DNA from: Melampsora larici-populina 98AG31
Lineage: Eukaryota > Basidiomycota > Pucciniomycetes > Pucciniales > Melampsoraceae
NCBI RefSeq assembly: GCF_000204055.1
Contig: NW_006768786.1
Span: 430,518 to 494,517, forward strand
Direction of reading: 5' to 3'
Length of the DNA: 64,000 bases
Made by a program: the position numbers and the translations under genes. The first letter of the stretch is position 1, and every line of letters begins with the position of its first letter. Positions 1 to 11,449 of this stretch are shown here, one piece after another. Under the pieces are notes generated by a model. It was not told the DNA's origin, did not search any database, and was given only the letters and a program-made list of their open reading frames with translations.

Positions 1-1072
1 CAATGGTCGAATCAAGAGAGGGTTTTCGATTGCTACCGGCTGCTCAAGGCTGGCTTTGCCAGTGTTCGTAGATGCCTTAGAAGAGGCCGAATTTTTCGAT
101 GGCTTTCCGAGGGCCTTCTCATAATTTTCGTCAACAATTGAGCGGATATTTTGAGAGTAGGACAGCTGGTGGTCCACGAGGGTCCTGAGTAAGTGAATCT
201 GCCGAAGATTCAATTGCGATACAATGGGAATATCATTTTGTTTTAGTGCTTTCAAAAAACTCCTTTTGAGGTGCATCCTTGAGCCAAAAGTGAAATTGTG
301 CGATTGGAATCATTAGAGAAGCATACCTTTTCCTTCCAATCCAAATTCCAGAAACCGTCCTGGCTAGTCTTCAGGAGGTTTTCTTGCCATTTCAAAAGAG
401 CATTCGAAGGAATTTTTTCCTTCGCTTTTAAGACTGTGTCCACGTATTGGGACAACCAGCGTTGCCAATTGGCTGTGTTTACCAGCTTGAGGTTCTCGTG
501 GAAGATCTTGATGATGGCTGTTAGTATGTCACGATCATTATTTTCGACCGCCTTTTCGAACTGCAAAAGTAGAAGTGTCGAGCCGTATATCGCAGCCATT
601 CAGCCACTCATGTCGGTTGCATAAGCAAGATTTTTTTCTGGACGTGTAAAATTCACTCACATCGATGACGTTTTGTATTCTTAATGCAATCTCAATATCT
701 TCAGATAAAGAAGTGAATTTGCATATGAAAGCCCACACGTACTGAGGGGGTAAATTTGTTTGAGGTTTAGGATTAATTGGAAGATATATAGGCAGTCAGG
801 AGTCAAGTACGAAATTGCTCGGCTATCCCTGCCATCCCAGTGCGAAGTGCAGATCTTGACGATATATCACAGAACGTGATGTGGATTACAAAGGCACTTA
901 CTGCAGTTTCCCAACTTTCGCTTGGTTTGTCGAGTATCTCTGTCCTTTTAGAGGGAAGGTCAACAGAAGCAGGGGTGTTTTGCTGAACTGACTGTGTGAT
1001 ATTGAATGTTTGAGGCTCTGATGTGACTTCGGGAAGAAGCTGACTGGCTTCAGACATCACGGTGAGGGACAT
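1..1072 (-). CDS. Hypothetical multi-exon protein, 3' partial; possible DDT-domain chromatin protein
   Basis: I do not recognise this gene with confidence. A minus-strand ATG at 1072 opens an acidic, Ser/Pro-rich N-terminus that runs to a good donor (GTAAGT) near 900. Further coding pieces lie at about 740-665 (containing VWAFICKFTSLSED), 600-330 (a helical stretch with Trp and Leu) and 240-1 (a Leu-rich helix, then a Lys/Ser-rich tail), and the frame runs off the window edge. The VWAFICKF segment and the later LRTLVDHQLSYS segment resemble the DDT and WHIM-type helices of ISWI-associated proteins, but this is a by-eye likeness. Splice sites between the pieces are not settled, and one junction would need a micro-exon or an unusual site. 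It could be another helical-repeat protein. There is no sign that it belongs to the adjacent transposon. Confidence 0.4.
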
Positions 1073-1646
1073 CCAATATGAAGCGATGTAAGAGGGCGCC
1101 TGGGGTCAAGCGACTCTTGTGAAGATGAGACTGTGCTGTGTGGCAACGAAGCACACAATAAATGAATAGACGAATGTAGACGAAGTAGAGTTGAAGGATA
1201 AAGCAGACTGGGTGTCAATTCCAGGTCGCTGAAGGTTGCTGAAAAGGCTGCGAAAGCGTGCAGCTTTAGGAAATCTAAATTGGATGTTTGTTGAGCGTTA
1301 AGGGAGAAGCGAGGAAGCTGAGGGCACGAGAGACGAAACTGAGTTCATCGTAAACAGCGGGGAATCGAGGGGGGCTGTCCTTAAATATCAAATATTCACT
1401 GCTCAACTACAGTCACGCTATTTACAACTCATTGACCACCAAAATAATAAAATACATTTGGTCGGCTCCGGATAAGTTAAAAGGTTACAACCACAAGACA
1501 TGTGGTCAAATCAAGTGACACTTGAAGAACAAAACAGCCCTTTCATTTTGTAAACCTGATTCATCCCATGGTTGAAGCAATGGTTCACTTGGAACTTTGA
1601 GTGTCATCAAGACTTCCGTTACATTTTTCTGACATAAACTTTCACA
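1073..1646. other. Intergenic: upstream region of the 1-1072 gene
   Basis: No coding region supported. This is probably the promoter and 5' leader of the minus-strand gene, followed by AT-rich sequence up to the TA dinucleotide (1647-1648) that flanks the transposon. Confidence 0.5.
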
Positions 1647-1648
1647 TA

Positions 1649-1829
1649 CTGCATCTTCACAAATGCTTGTCCAATCAAAGCAAAAAAAGTTGCTGCCGGT
1701 CAGACCCATTTGTGAGCTGGATCGTTAATGAGGGTCTGTGCACGATCGGGGCTTCAGCTTTTGTAGCTCTGAGCTCTGAGATTTAATTTTGATGTTACTT
1801 GAGCGAAGATCCAGAGAGCTTCTGCCCAG
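1649..1829 (+). repeat. Left 181-bp inverted terminal repeat
   Basis: Begins CTGCATCTTCACAAATGC and is matched by the reverse complement of 5123-5303 with about three mismatches. It includes the start region of the passenger gene: an ATG at 1792 lies inside the repeat. Confidence 0.93.
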
Positions 1830-3135
1830 CTACCCGATCCCCCCATCATCAATCCCATCAACCACCTATCACACTCCCAATCAGCCACGTCAGCAACACT
1901 TCAACTCAGGAATCATGCGTGAATCGTTTGAGTGTGATTTTGAGATCAGCATCTACACCAAATATGGCGACAGCAAGAATCCAAAATGGAGGCCCTACAT
2001 CCTCAAAAGGGGTAACATTTTGTTAGAAATTAATCCGAATCAAATGTCATTTCCCGATCTACAAGCAACTGTCAAGCGGAAATGTAATAGCAATGACAAT
2101 GAATTAGGGGACCTGATTATGACCGACTTTAATTCAGATGAGAAGCGCATCAAATGGATTGCAACAATCTCAGGTACAAGAGGTTGGTCAAAAACCCGAG
2201 GAAATCAGGTCCATTGTGAGGAACAGTTTCAAGCCTGGGCACATGAGGTATTGAAGGTATCATCTCAAACAGGTGGCCTTTATTTACTGATGGATAAGCC
2301 TGTGTTGAAAGTCGATTCTCAAAAGCGAGTGAGTAGTTTCCTTTTGGTCTTTTTCTGCTCCAAGCTGATTGCTTTCTCTCTTGTAAGAATGCTTCGTTAG
2401 CCTCAACTCGCCGCTTATGGTCTGTTGGAGATCAAAATAATGTCGGGGTGGGTGGCCAGTCGACTTTCCTACAATTTATACAATCTGATTCTTTTCTTTA
2501 TACATCCAGAATATGGCCGATTCAGACAGTCATGAAATTGATCTTTTAGCCAAGGATCTTCAAGCTCAAAGTGTTGTACGACATGATTTGGATCGTTTTT
2601 TCCGTGTATATGAGATTCCTGGCGATGATGATGGATATGTGCTAATGTCACCGGGGAATGCTCAGAAATGGGCTAAAGAGATTGTACGTACCAATCATCG
2701 TTATAACACGGTTTTTATGACTGATCTTAATCTTAAACTTCTCAGTTGAACCCTACAACTCACGGTGTTTCACAGATCAGTCCACCGAGAGGCCTGCGAG
2801 AGAGTAAGAAAGGCACGCTCAAGAAAAAACGTATCCGAACGTCTTATAATCAAGGTGTGGCGGGTCCTTCCCATAGTGTCATTCAGAGACCACCTAGAGG
2901 TTCTGCTTCGATGGAAGACTACATCAAATTTGTCGGAATTAACGATCCAGTTGAAGTCAATGAAATCCTCGACCTTTTCAAACCCCATAGGATTCGAGAC
3001 TATCATAACTTTCACAAAACCGACGGTTCAATCACCAAAAGCGATCTGTTAGGGTATGGTATTCCAGCTGGCATAATCAGTGACTTACTCGACAATGTTG
3101 ATAGGTTTGACGAGCATCTTGCTGACCAGGATTAA
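1792..3135 (+). CDS. Transposon passenger protein with SAM-like C-terminus
   Basis: Four exons give an uninterrupted protein: 1792-2328, 2388-2447, 2510-2683 and 2746-3135. Introns are about 59-62 bp with GT-AG ends. The ATG at 1792 gives 386 aa; a more natural start may be the ATG at 1915 (345 aa). The N-terminal half is a compact mixed domain I do not recognise, with several Trp residues around GTRGWSKTRGNQ. A basic linker (about KKGTLKKKRIRT) follows, then a C-terminal helical segment from SMEDYIKFVGI to VDRFDEHLADQD that resembles a sterile alpha motif. Its partner gene in the element is the transposase, so a role in transposition, DNA binding or targeting is a reasonable inference but is not shown. 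The second intron's donor is uncertain (GTCGGG or GTGGGT six bases later; both keep frame). Confidence 0.8.
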
Positions 3136-3687
3136 AAAGGTAATCTCAATGTCATAGATTCATTTTGAGGAGACTCGCTAATCATCTTTTGAAACTTTTA
3201 TTCGGTTGTTTGGATTTTAGGACGCTTCAAGACTTCATTTGAATCAAACGGGTTCCTTTTGTTACTTTGTATCAAATCTCATGTATTGTTTTCTATCTCA
3301 AACAAAGATCTTCTTCAACACAGTGTCTTATTTTTCTCTATTTTCTTTATTCTATCATATTGTATTGTTTTTGTCTTCTCTTCTTTATGTACTGATGGTC
3401 AATCAATCTTCTTAAACACAGTGTATTGTTTTCTTCTACTTTTTTTCTTTATTCTATCATTCTTTATGTACTGATGATCAATCAAGATCTTAATGCAAGT
3501 GTAGCATCATTTTGATCAATATTTGACTGGATCGAAGTTGAATTAATCAAAATGAAATAGTGAGAAACTTGAGATCTCAACAAAATCCAATCAGTCAATA
3601 AAAAAGCGGGACTTGAGATTTCACAATGAAATGAAATCAATTGAAAACAACATTGAAAAGGAATCCATCGATTGATAAAGATTGAGA

Positions 3688-3845
3688 TGGGATTGATTGA
3701 TGAAGATCGCATAAGAAACTCAATATTCAAAATGAAAGAAACTGGGATCGATCGATGAACATCATATAAAAATTCAAAATGAAAAAACTTGGGATCGATC
3801 GATGAACATCATATGAAAAACTCAATATTCAAAATGAAGAAACTT
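3688..3845. repeat. Degenerate ~50-bp tandem units at the centre of the transposon
   Basis: Three units start near 3688, 3743 and 3790. Each has a GGGATCGATCGATGAACATC-like core (the first diverged to GATTGATTGATG), followed by an AT-rich tail containing TTCAAAATGAA. They lie between the convergent stop codons of the transposon genes. Confidence 0.7.
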
Positions 3846-5052
3846 CTAAATGAGATCCATGAGATCCATGACCATCATTCCTGGAGGCAATAGATACCCA
3901 CTATTTGCATACAGAGGGGCAAGTAGTTCAGGAGTGATTGCATCAATTGCTGTCTCTCTGATTGGCCAATTCGCATCTTCATTTGCATTCTCGAGGATGC
4001 GAGTTCTCTTGAAGCGTGATTTGATCACAGAGAAACAGTACTCGATGGGATTGAGCTCTGGACAATACGGTGGTAGATATACCAGTAATACACCTTCACC
4101 AGACACCATTTCAGCTCGTGAATGACCACTGAATAAGAGTAAACAACCACAACCTCACCTGCTGCCTCACAGAGCTCAGCTACTCGTCCATTGTGATGAA
4201 TTGAGCAGTTATCCATCACCAGTACGCTGTTGGGATTTGGATAGGGTTGCATTTGTGGCAGCTATTGAACATGGAAGGAAAAAAGTGAGGATGTAAAAAT
4301 GATTCAGGATATCTATCAATCACGTACCAGTTGGAACTCCAAGAAGGATTCAAATCGCTCGCGATTGATACTGCCCTCTCGGACTGTCAATGCCAGAAGA
4401 CCATTCAATCCAATCGCAGGAAGTAGAGAGTAGCGGCGAGGATTGTTTCTTCGGACCCATCGATAGACTCGTTCCCCAGATTTTGAACGACCATTTACAC
4501 GTAGCAAGTCCCTTTCACATATCAAGCTTTCATCTGATGCAAGATAATTGATTCAGTATGGTGATTCCTTCAAGTAGAAGTGGAAAACATACCAGTAAAC
4601 ACAAGCATCTCAGCTGGTATATCTCGCATCCTTTCAATATACTGAGCTTTTCTTTGAAAATCTTTGTTGACATGAGATGTGTTGGCTTTCTTTGAGGTAA
4701 GGTGTAAGCGATGATTGAGTTCGTTAGCCAGACACTCGACACTAGGGAGTGCTCCGGTATCGTCGTAGAGCTTTTCCCGGATCTCGTCTAAAAAGAGGTC
4801 AGGTGATGCAGCTACCAGCTCATTCAGAAAGTCGCGGTCCTCGTCGTCAAGCAAAGTTTTCCGTCCTCGAGTTTGGTATCCTTCAGGATCTCGGATGACT
4901 TGCCGAGTTTCTTGATACAGATTCATCCAACGTTTGAAAGAACGTTTACTGATGTCGGCATGGAGCTCATCGCAAATCTCGTCAGTGGCTTTGCCTTCGA
5001 GGATTTTGATAACTGCAAGAGCCTTGATTCGAGGGGGGTACTTGACAAACAT
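3846..5052 (-). CDS. DDE_3 (Tc1/mariner-type) transposase, D34E
   Basis: Four exons read on the minus strand: 5052-4593, 4533-4328, 4261-4159 and 4093-3846, encoding 338 aa. The introns are 59, 66 and 65 bp. The N-terminal ~110 residues form a helix-turn-helix region containing KALAVIKILEGKATDEI. The catalytic domain has Asp154 (in FTDES, the codon created by the first splice), Asp239 (LVMDNCSIHH) and Glu274 (LPPYCPELNPIE), with exactly 34 residues between the last two. That spacing needs the third intron's acceptor at 4094-4095; an upstream AG would give 41 residues. The frame stays open upstream to 5163 inside the right ITR, but no ATG lies there. The protein is probably catalytically complete. 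Confidence 0.92.
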
Positions 5053-5122
5053 TGATGTGGTTGCTGAATCAAATGGTGGCTGATGGATTTGACTGAAAGC
5101 ACAATCAAAACTGAGCTGTGAT

Positions 5123-5303
5123 CTGGGCAGAAGCTCTCTGGATCTTCGCTCAAGTAACAGCAAAATTAAATCTCAGAGCTCAGAGCTACAAAAGCTGAAG
5201 CCCCGATCGTGCACAGACCCTCATTAACGATCCAGCTCACAAATGGGTCCGACCGGCAGCAACTTTTTTTGCTTCGATTGGACAAGCATTTGTGAAGATG
5301 CAG
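5123..5303 (-). repeat. Right 181-bp inverted terminal repeat
   Basis: Reverse-complement partner of 1649-1829. At the base matching the left ATG (1792) the right repeat reads CTG, so the in-frame start present in the left ITR is absent here. Confidence 0.93.
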
Positions 5304-5305
5304 TA

Positions 5306-6846
5306 TGTCCAAAAAATCCCGTATTCCTGTATAGATATGACTGAGAATGCCACAAAACGCTTTGAGCAAGTTTGAGCTGCATTGAAGAAATCTTTGACTG
5401 TGACTCCTGGAACACCGAAGCAATTATCAAGAAGTAGGACCTCAGATCAGAAAGACATCCCAAAGGACATACTACTGCCTTACTGCGTCAATATCAGACT
5501 CAGTCCATGAAACCAAGAGCCAGATCAAATACCTTCATTACAAGGAACAAAGTTAGTGTGGACATCGCGATGATCATTACCTTCACTCAAGGCAGACAGG
5601 AGCATCAGATACAGACCAGAATCGGAAGAGGTCGGGCGAGCTCAAACCACGTTCTTCCATTGGTGGACATGTGGAAGAATGCGAACTATGCGCAATTCTG
5701 AGATCAGTGACACTTTGACGATAGTCTTAGCTTCACGAATGTGACATGTGATCATAGATCATCACCTTCAATCACGTGCCTAGAGTCAAATCACACTGTG
5801 TAATTGAGGTTCTTCATATATATCAAACAAGAATCTGGGGTTTACTTCAACTCATGTGCTCAAGTAGTTGAAGTGGTGAAGTCCTATTCTACTTAGAACA
5901 TACTAGAGCACAATAAGTCAAATTTTGATGCAAGTTGATGACTTGGATTTGAGTAGAAGTCTTAGGCACATCCTTAATCTTATGTAATCCCTGGGCCTCA
6001 GGAGTCAGTGCCCATGTTAGCCTTATCAGTTAGAATTGTAAAACATGGATTATCTAAGGAGAAAAAATTGAATATGGGTCAATTATGAAGGCCTTCAGTT
6101 GGTTTTCTCTCACTTGACACCAACAGAAGATGGATCCAGAGAAGTTCACATATATTGAGGCATTTGAAGATTTTTAACCAGCCTGATCAGATTATGTCAT
6201 TACTGCATTTTATGTTCACTAATAATTCATCCCATCTGTTTACCCAACGTGCAAGATAGGATATCATGCCAAACAATCTTTAGTTGTTTTGAATCATTTT
6301 ATGTCAAAGTCAGACTAAGAGAACATGTAGAATATGATTCAATTGCTCTGAGCTTGAAGTCTCATGAAATGAAATGGAGTGTCAGGGTGGCTACAATTTA
6401 GCAAGTAAAGTAGTCTAGACATTACTTGAATCTTAGTCCTGACAAAGGATCCTGCTGGTCATGTGGGATCTCTGCTATTTTATATTCTCCTAAACTAAGG
6501 AAGATGATAATACAAATGTGGATAAAACCACAAGCTTTTCACATTGTTTCAAAGAGACAAGAATCTGAGGCCTACTGTAAGTTAACATATGTAAGGTGAT
6601 TGACCTTTCAGCCTGGTTTATAATCTCTGAGATGCAAAATCTAGAGTGGCCTGCATCCAAAGACTAACAGGGATGTTGCCAATGTTGTGTTGCAACTTGC
6701 AAGAACTGAGTAATGACTAAAGAGATCTATGTAGCTTTTAGGTATGTAGAAAGGTTAACTTGAATCATGCTTATGGGGCATATTATAATCTGAGCTACCA
6801 GCTGGAAAGTAGACAACAAAAATGCAACTAATAAATATTATTTGAA
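5306..6846. other. Non-coding AT-rich stretch
   Basis: No gene, RNA or bounded repeat recognised; reading frames are short and unlike proteins. Confidence 0.5.
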
Positions 6847-6849
6847 TAG

Positions 6850-8291
6850 CACTGTGAACATCATTCAACTTCCCCACATTGGAAGAGGAAAATGATTAAT
6901 AGTACAGTTTGTCATAAAAAGATCCAATACCACTCACCTGAGCCTCAACACCCACACTACATATGTGCAGTACGCTAAGTAAATAGTTTTCTATCATGTA
7001 CATACAGGTCTGCTCAGTTTTTTGCCCATCAGAATATATAAATCACATGTTATACCACATGTAACTTTTTTTGACTTGGAAAAAATTGTCCCAAGAATTC
7101 ACTACATATAATTCTGTAGCTGCTCAGGCAATATTTTTGAAGCTATTTCTTAGTAACAGAAAGGGTATTACATGCAGTTGAGTTGATGAGATTACACCAA
7201 AACGTTGAGTCAGTGTATGTAGTCTATCCTTTGAATCCTTTTGTCAATCTGAAAAAAGTTACAGCATGTATTACATATGAACAACTCATCCTGATGAGCA
7301 GATAACACTACACAAAATATAATATTTTCTGGGCAGTAAATTAAATTATTGATACACAAAAATATTGAGAGGCCAGGAGAAGGGCGAAAAATAAATAAAA
7401 ATATGCATCTTGTTCCCTGCGGTGAGAGCTTCACTCTCCATATTTTTCCATATTTTTACAGTCCGTATTGATAAGTGTACTAACAATAAACCTTCATAAT
7501 CATCCAATTACAACCTGTAACAAGCACTGAAATTTGGCTCATTAGTGTTTAGAGAAACTTTTGATTTCTGAAAACACCTATAACTTTGTCAAATCTGCCT
7601 CAAAACACTCGATTTTAAGTGCATTAGAAAGCTGAACTCTTCTTCTCAAACTCTCATAAGGTCAAGAACTATGTAGCTAGTATGACAATCATTCTATGGA
7701 TCTGTATGTACAAATGTATAAAAAAGATGATATCTTTTTTAGCAGACCAGCATGCTGTGTGGTCCTATTATAAACTATTTGGAGGACAATTCCAGCTTAC
7801 CAATGCACCCAAAATAGAGCGTTTTGGACCGGAATTGAAAAAGTTATGAGTATTTTCAGAAATCAAAAGTTTCTCTAAACACTAATGAGCCAAATTTCAG
7901 TGCTTGTTACAGGTTGTAATTGGATGATTGTGAAGGTTTATTGTTAGTACACTTATCAATATGGACTGTAAAAATACGGAAAAATATGCAAAGTGAAGTT
8001 CTCAACGCAGGGAACAAGATGCATATTTTTATGCATTTTTTGCTCTCCTCCTGGCCTCTCAATATTTTTGTGTATCAATAATTTAATTTTCTGCCCAGAA
8101 TATTTTATCTTTCTTGTAGTGTAACTGAGCAGAACTGTATGTACAAGATAACCACCAATTCACTGAGCCTGCTACACATATGTAGTGTGGGTTTATGGCT
8201 CAGGTGTGGAGTGATAGATCATTTTATGACAAATGATACTCCCAATCATTTTTTCCTGCCCACTTGGGGAAGTTGATTAATGTTTGCAGTG
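6850..8291. mobile_element. CACTG-terminal non-autonomous element interrupted by a second element
   Basis: It starts CACTGTGAACATCATTCAAC and ends in the reverse complement of CACTGCAAACATTAATCAAC, with imperfect inverted repeats of roughly 165 bp. A 3-bp duplication, TAG, flanks both ends (6847-6849 and 8292-8294). Without the inner insertion (7306-8121) and its 3-bp duplication the element is 623 bp, the same length as the related copy at 54653-55275. No protein is encoded. Confidence 0.88.
7306..8121. mobile_element. CACTA-terminal foldback element, 816 bp, nested
   Basis: Termini are CACTACACAAAATATAATAT and the complement of a right end ending TGTAGTG, with long imperfect inverted arms (about 7306-7590 against 7840-8121). 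The 3-bp duplication TAA occurs at 7303-7305 and 8122-8124. The copy at 54653-55275 lacks this block at the matching point. CACTA termini with 3-bp duplications are typical of the CACTA/EnSpm superfamily; the element carries no transposase and must depend on one elsewhere. Confidence 0.88.
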
Positions 8292-8294
8292 TAG

Positions 8295-10596
8295 AATAGT
8301 TGGGGATTGTGATAGTTATAGTCTAAACACCAAAATAATGAGCCAACCTTCCTACCTTCTTACATATATATTAAAAGTGCAAACAGCATGCATTGTGCTA
8401 TGTAGCCCTGATTTAACATTGTATCAGAAGTGCTAAATATGGAATATTTTGTGTGACACATGTGAGGCTGTGACCTGGCCATGAGAGTTCAGGGTTGGTC
8501 ACAGGGCCAGATCTGGACTTGGGTGGACTCAATGGAATCCAAAAATCACTCAGGGCCAACCAGGGCACACCTTGAATGTTTTACAGGTGAAAGAATGTGG
8601 TAAAGATGCCATGATTTTGACCTATATTGCCATTATATGTGTATCAGAATTTATTTAGAGGATATAAGAGCATACTTGAACATCAACAAGACTTCTAATG
8701 AGCCTATGTTGAAAGAAAATTCTTGTTTTTTAAATCAAGCAAAGAAACAATGGGCATTCAGGCAGTCAGGGCCGCAAATGTGCTTGCAGGGCATTTGTGC
8801 CTATGTTTCAGTGTGCCAGGGCACAGACTGTCAGCTTCAAAGATATTTCTTGGCATAGTGGGCCAGGAAGGGCCAGGTCCCGGTCACTGCTCTAGATGCA
8901 AGTGTTTCAATTCCGACACAGCTACATCATATGAAATTGAATTGTCATCATATTTAAGGGGGGAATGCATAACGCTGGCAGTTATGTAAAAGAGAAGATT
9001 CCCTCCATTTTGGCTCAGCCAAAGCTAGCTACTAAGAAATGTACAAGCAAATTACACAAGTACTGTTTTCCTTGGTACAGTGGCTCATGCAAGTAGTTGT
9101 CCTGTTTCTTGATTAGCCCATTGAATATGATATTGTTGCATGGAACTTAAACTCCCTGTCTTTGTTGCCTTCCAATTGCTTGAAAATTTTCTCTCCAAGT
9201 TCCTATTATGTTCGCTACCTTCTTGGCTTATTGCTTTTGATTTTTCTGGTGTGTTTGATAAGTTGCCTCAAAAAACCCATCTTTAAACTATTCACAATCT
9301 TTACTTGATTGATACTGGTCCTGTTTTGCTATCAATCCCTTGTTCCAAACTTTCTTGATAGTCCCTCTACCTAACCCTCTCTTTAATTGAAACTATAGTA
9401 TTCATTATTTGACTTTGTCAATGAGGCCCCCTTGGAGATCTTCCCACCATTTCCCAATCACCTGTTTGTATATTTGTCCAACATCCAGATGATCAAGGTA
9501 GCTAAAATTTTTTGATCAATTATCTTTGGATACTTTAAAATTGAATTTTTCTGACTCCACAGTTGCACCCCTGATGGTAGGCCAATCAAGCCTGTGTATG
9601 CAGATTTCTTCATTGATTGGTTTTGTATAAGAGGACCCGCTTTTGAGTTTTTTTTCTGCATCAAGATAATGAAGAGAGCTGAACAAGAAAGTAGGTTGAT
9701 TGTGTTCAACTTCAAGACATGCTGTTGTGGGAATGCCCAAATGGTGTGCGTGTTGTTGAAGATGTTGTGTCATACAACATGCATGTTACTCTGTAGCACA
9801 TCAACAATGAACATGCACACAGCAACCATGTCTTGTAGAAAATTGATCATTGACCCTTTGAAGAGGTCTTTAGAATACAGACAAATCTACTTTTACAACA
9901 GTGCAATGTTGATCAGACATAGGATGTCTGAGCTCATTTGGTCAGAGTCATTTTAACACTTTTTCTGACAATGGGCATGTCAAACGGACACAGCTTGATT
10001 TGGATTGTTTTTATGAGACACCTCACTTTGACCTGCCAAATTTGAAACATACAATCCAATCCAGTAAGACCCACCTGAAGTGATTGTCTTGTGAATACTT
10101 CATGATTTGTCACAAATGGTGAAGATTAAATGAACACTCTCAGTGTGTTTGGAATATGGAAAGGTACTTGAGAAATGCTGGTTAAAGTTGCCCGCCTTCA
10201 CACCTAGTTAACTGAAAAATAAGTGTCTTGGATCTATTAGAGACCTGTGATAGGTATCATAACAGTACCTTCCTTGCACAGCTTTGATTTCCAAGACCAG
10301 ATTGCACTACTTTTATAACAAGTATGGGTGCTTTCACATTGCTCAATTTAGCTGCTATATATCCTGACTCTGAAATTGATCTTAAAAAACTTGATGATTT
10401 GTTTGATCTGCCATAATCAAATGACATTGGGGTTGTTGGACAAATCTCATGATCACACATGGTTTGCGCTTGTGAGAGAGGCCAGAGTTGGCCCTGCTTG
10501 TCAGGTGTAGGACCAGATGGATATGATTTTGGATAACTTGTTGTATGTCAGTAAAAACCTTGTGAAGGTTGCAAGTCAATGTGTAAATTTCTTGGT
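8295..10596. other. Repeat-like non-coding region
   Basis: No confident gene. Short open frames exist on both strands around 9458-9956, but they lack starts, introns or domains that would make them convincing. Probably decayed transposon sequence. Confidence 0.4.
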
Positions 10597-10846
10597 AGCA
10601 CATCAACGTGCACACACAAAAAGAAAGTCATAGAGGAATGATAGGAGTTTTAAACAGGTCTTTGGACCCAAAGACTTTCCCTTTGAACAGATCTTTGAAT
10701 CCAAAGACTATCCCTTTGTCCAGGTGCTCAAAAAGCAAGCCCTTTTTGAGACAAATATGCAGGTCTGAGCTGCTTTGCGCACACTTAGTTCAACAAAACA
10801 TTATTCTTTTTTTTCAAATCTTGTCTTGTGTGCACATTGACGTGCT
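10597..10846. mobile_element. Candidate 250-bp MITE with AGCAC termini
   Basis: The left end AGCACATCAACGTGCACAC is matched by the reverse complement of the right end (AGCACGTCAATGTGCACAC). No clear target duplication is visible, so the boundary is tentative. A related left-end sequence occurs near 9796. Confidence 0.55.
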
Positions 10847-11449
10847 GAGGTATTTTACACAGTGAGTGATTGGTAAATCACTTCAGTTGGCTTTGAAAGT
10901 AAGGCATAGACCAAAATATTCAGGGCTTTCAAAGACATATATCACCACTACCCCTTTCTTCCAGTGAGTCAATGGGCCGGCTTTTGAAAAAAGGAAAGTA
11001 GTAGGATCATTGCACCGCAAAACTAGTGTGCAAAGAAATCATCAACAAACACATTGTCACACAATTTTTGTTCAAGATGTAATGAATTGCAAGCAACAAG
11101 ATATGAAAATAGTCAATCTAGATTTGGTAATACAGTATTTCTATCTGAATGACATAGACATATGATAGCTTAATATCTTCAAGCTATCATCTCCTTACAA
11201 AAAAATACTTGCAAAGAGTCATTAAAATGGGGAAGTGATGATTTAATGGCGGCAAAGATGAAGATTGAAGAAAGGTCACGTAGCACCTTTCTTGCCAGAT
11301 ATAACCGCCTGAAAGAAGACCTTGCCTTGCTGGTTTTTTATCCACAAGCTTGCTGAGAACTTCACCGAAGCCAAAAAATGAACAAAATCAAAATTTGTTC
11401 ATTCTTTTTGTACCTCTTTGTGTGTGTGCAAGGAAATTTGCCACACCAA

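Larger units (their letters stand above)
1649..5303. mobile_element. Complete two-gene Tc1/mariner-type (DDE_3) transposon, 3655 bp
   Basis: The element is bounded by near-identical 181-bp inverted repeats and flanked on both sides by TA (1647-1648 and 5304-5305), the target duplicated by Tc1/mariner elements. It carries two convergent multi-exon genes: a passenger on the plus strand and a D34E transposase on the minus strand. Both reading frames survive splicing without stops or shifts, and the repeats differ at only about three positions, so the insertion looks recent. Between the two stop codons (3136-3845) lies AT-rich non-coding sequence that probably holds both 3' ends. Confidence 0.92.

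Noticed and set aside
298..624. Plus-strand frame of 108 aa
   Set aside because: Antisense shadow of the minus-strand gene's coding block at 252-599.
4094..4114. Extra 7 residues in the transposase from the upstream intron-3 acceptor
   Set aside because: It gives D41E and a 44-bp intron; the downstream AG gives D34E and a 65-bp intron like the other two.
5053..5163. Transposase start inside the right ITR (shared N-terminus with the passenger)
   Set aside because: The frame is open, but the base matching the left ATG is CTG and no ATG lies in it; the first ATG is at 5052.
9458..9956. Overlapping frames on both strands (85 and 120 aa)
   Set aside because: They mirror each other, lie in repeat-like DNA, and neither has clear gene structure.
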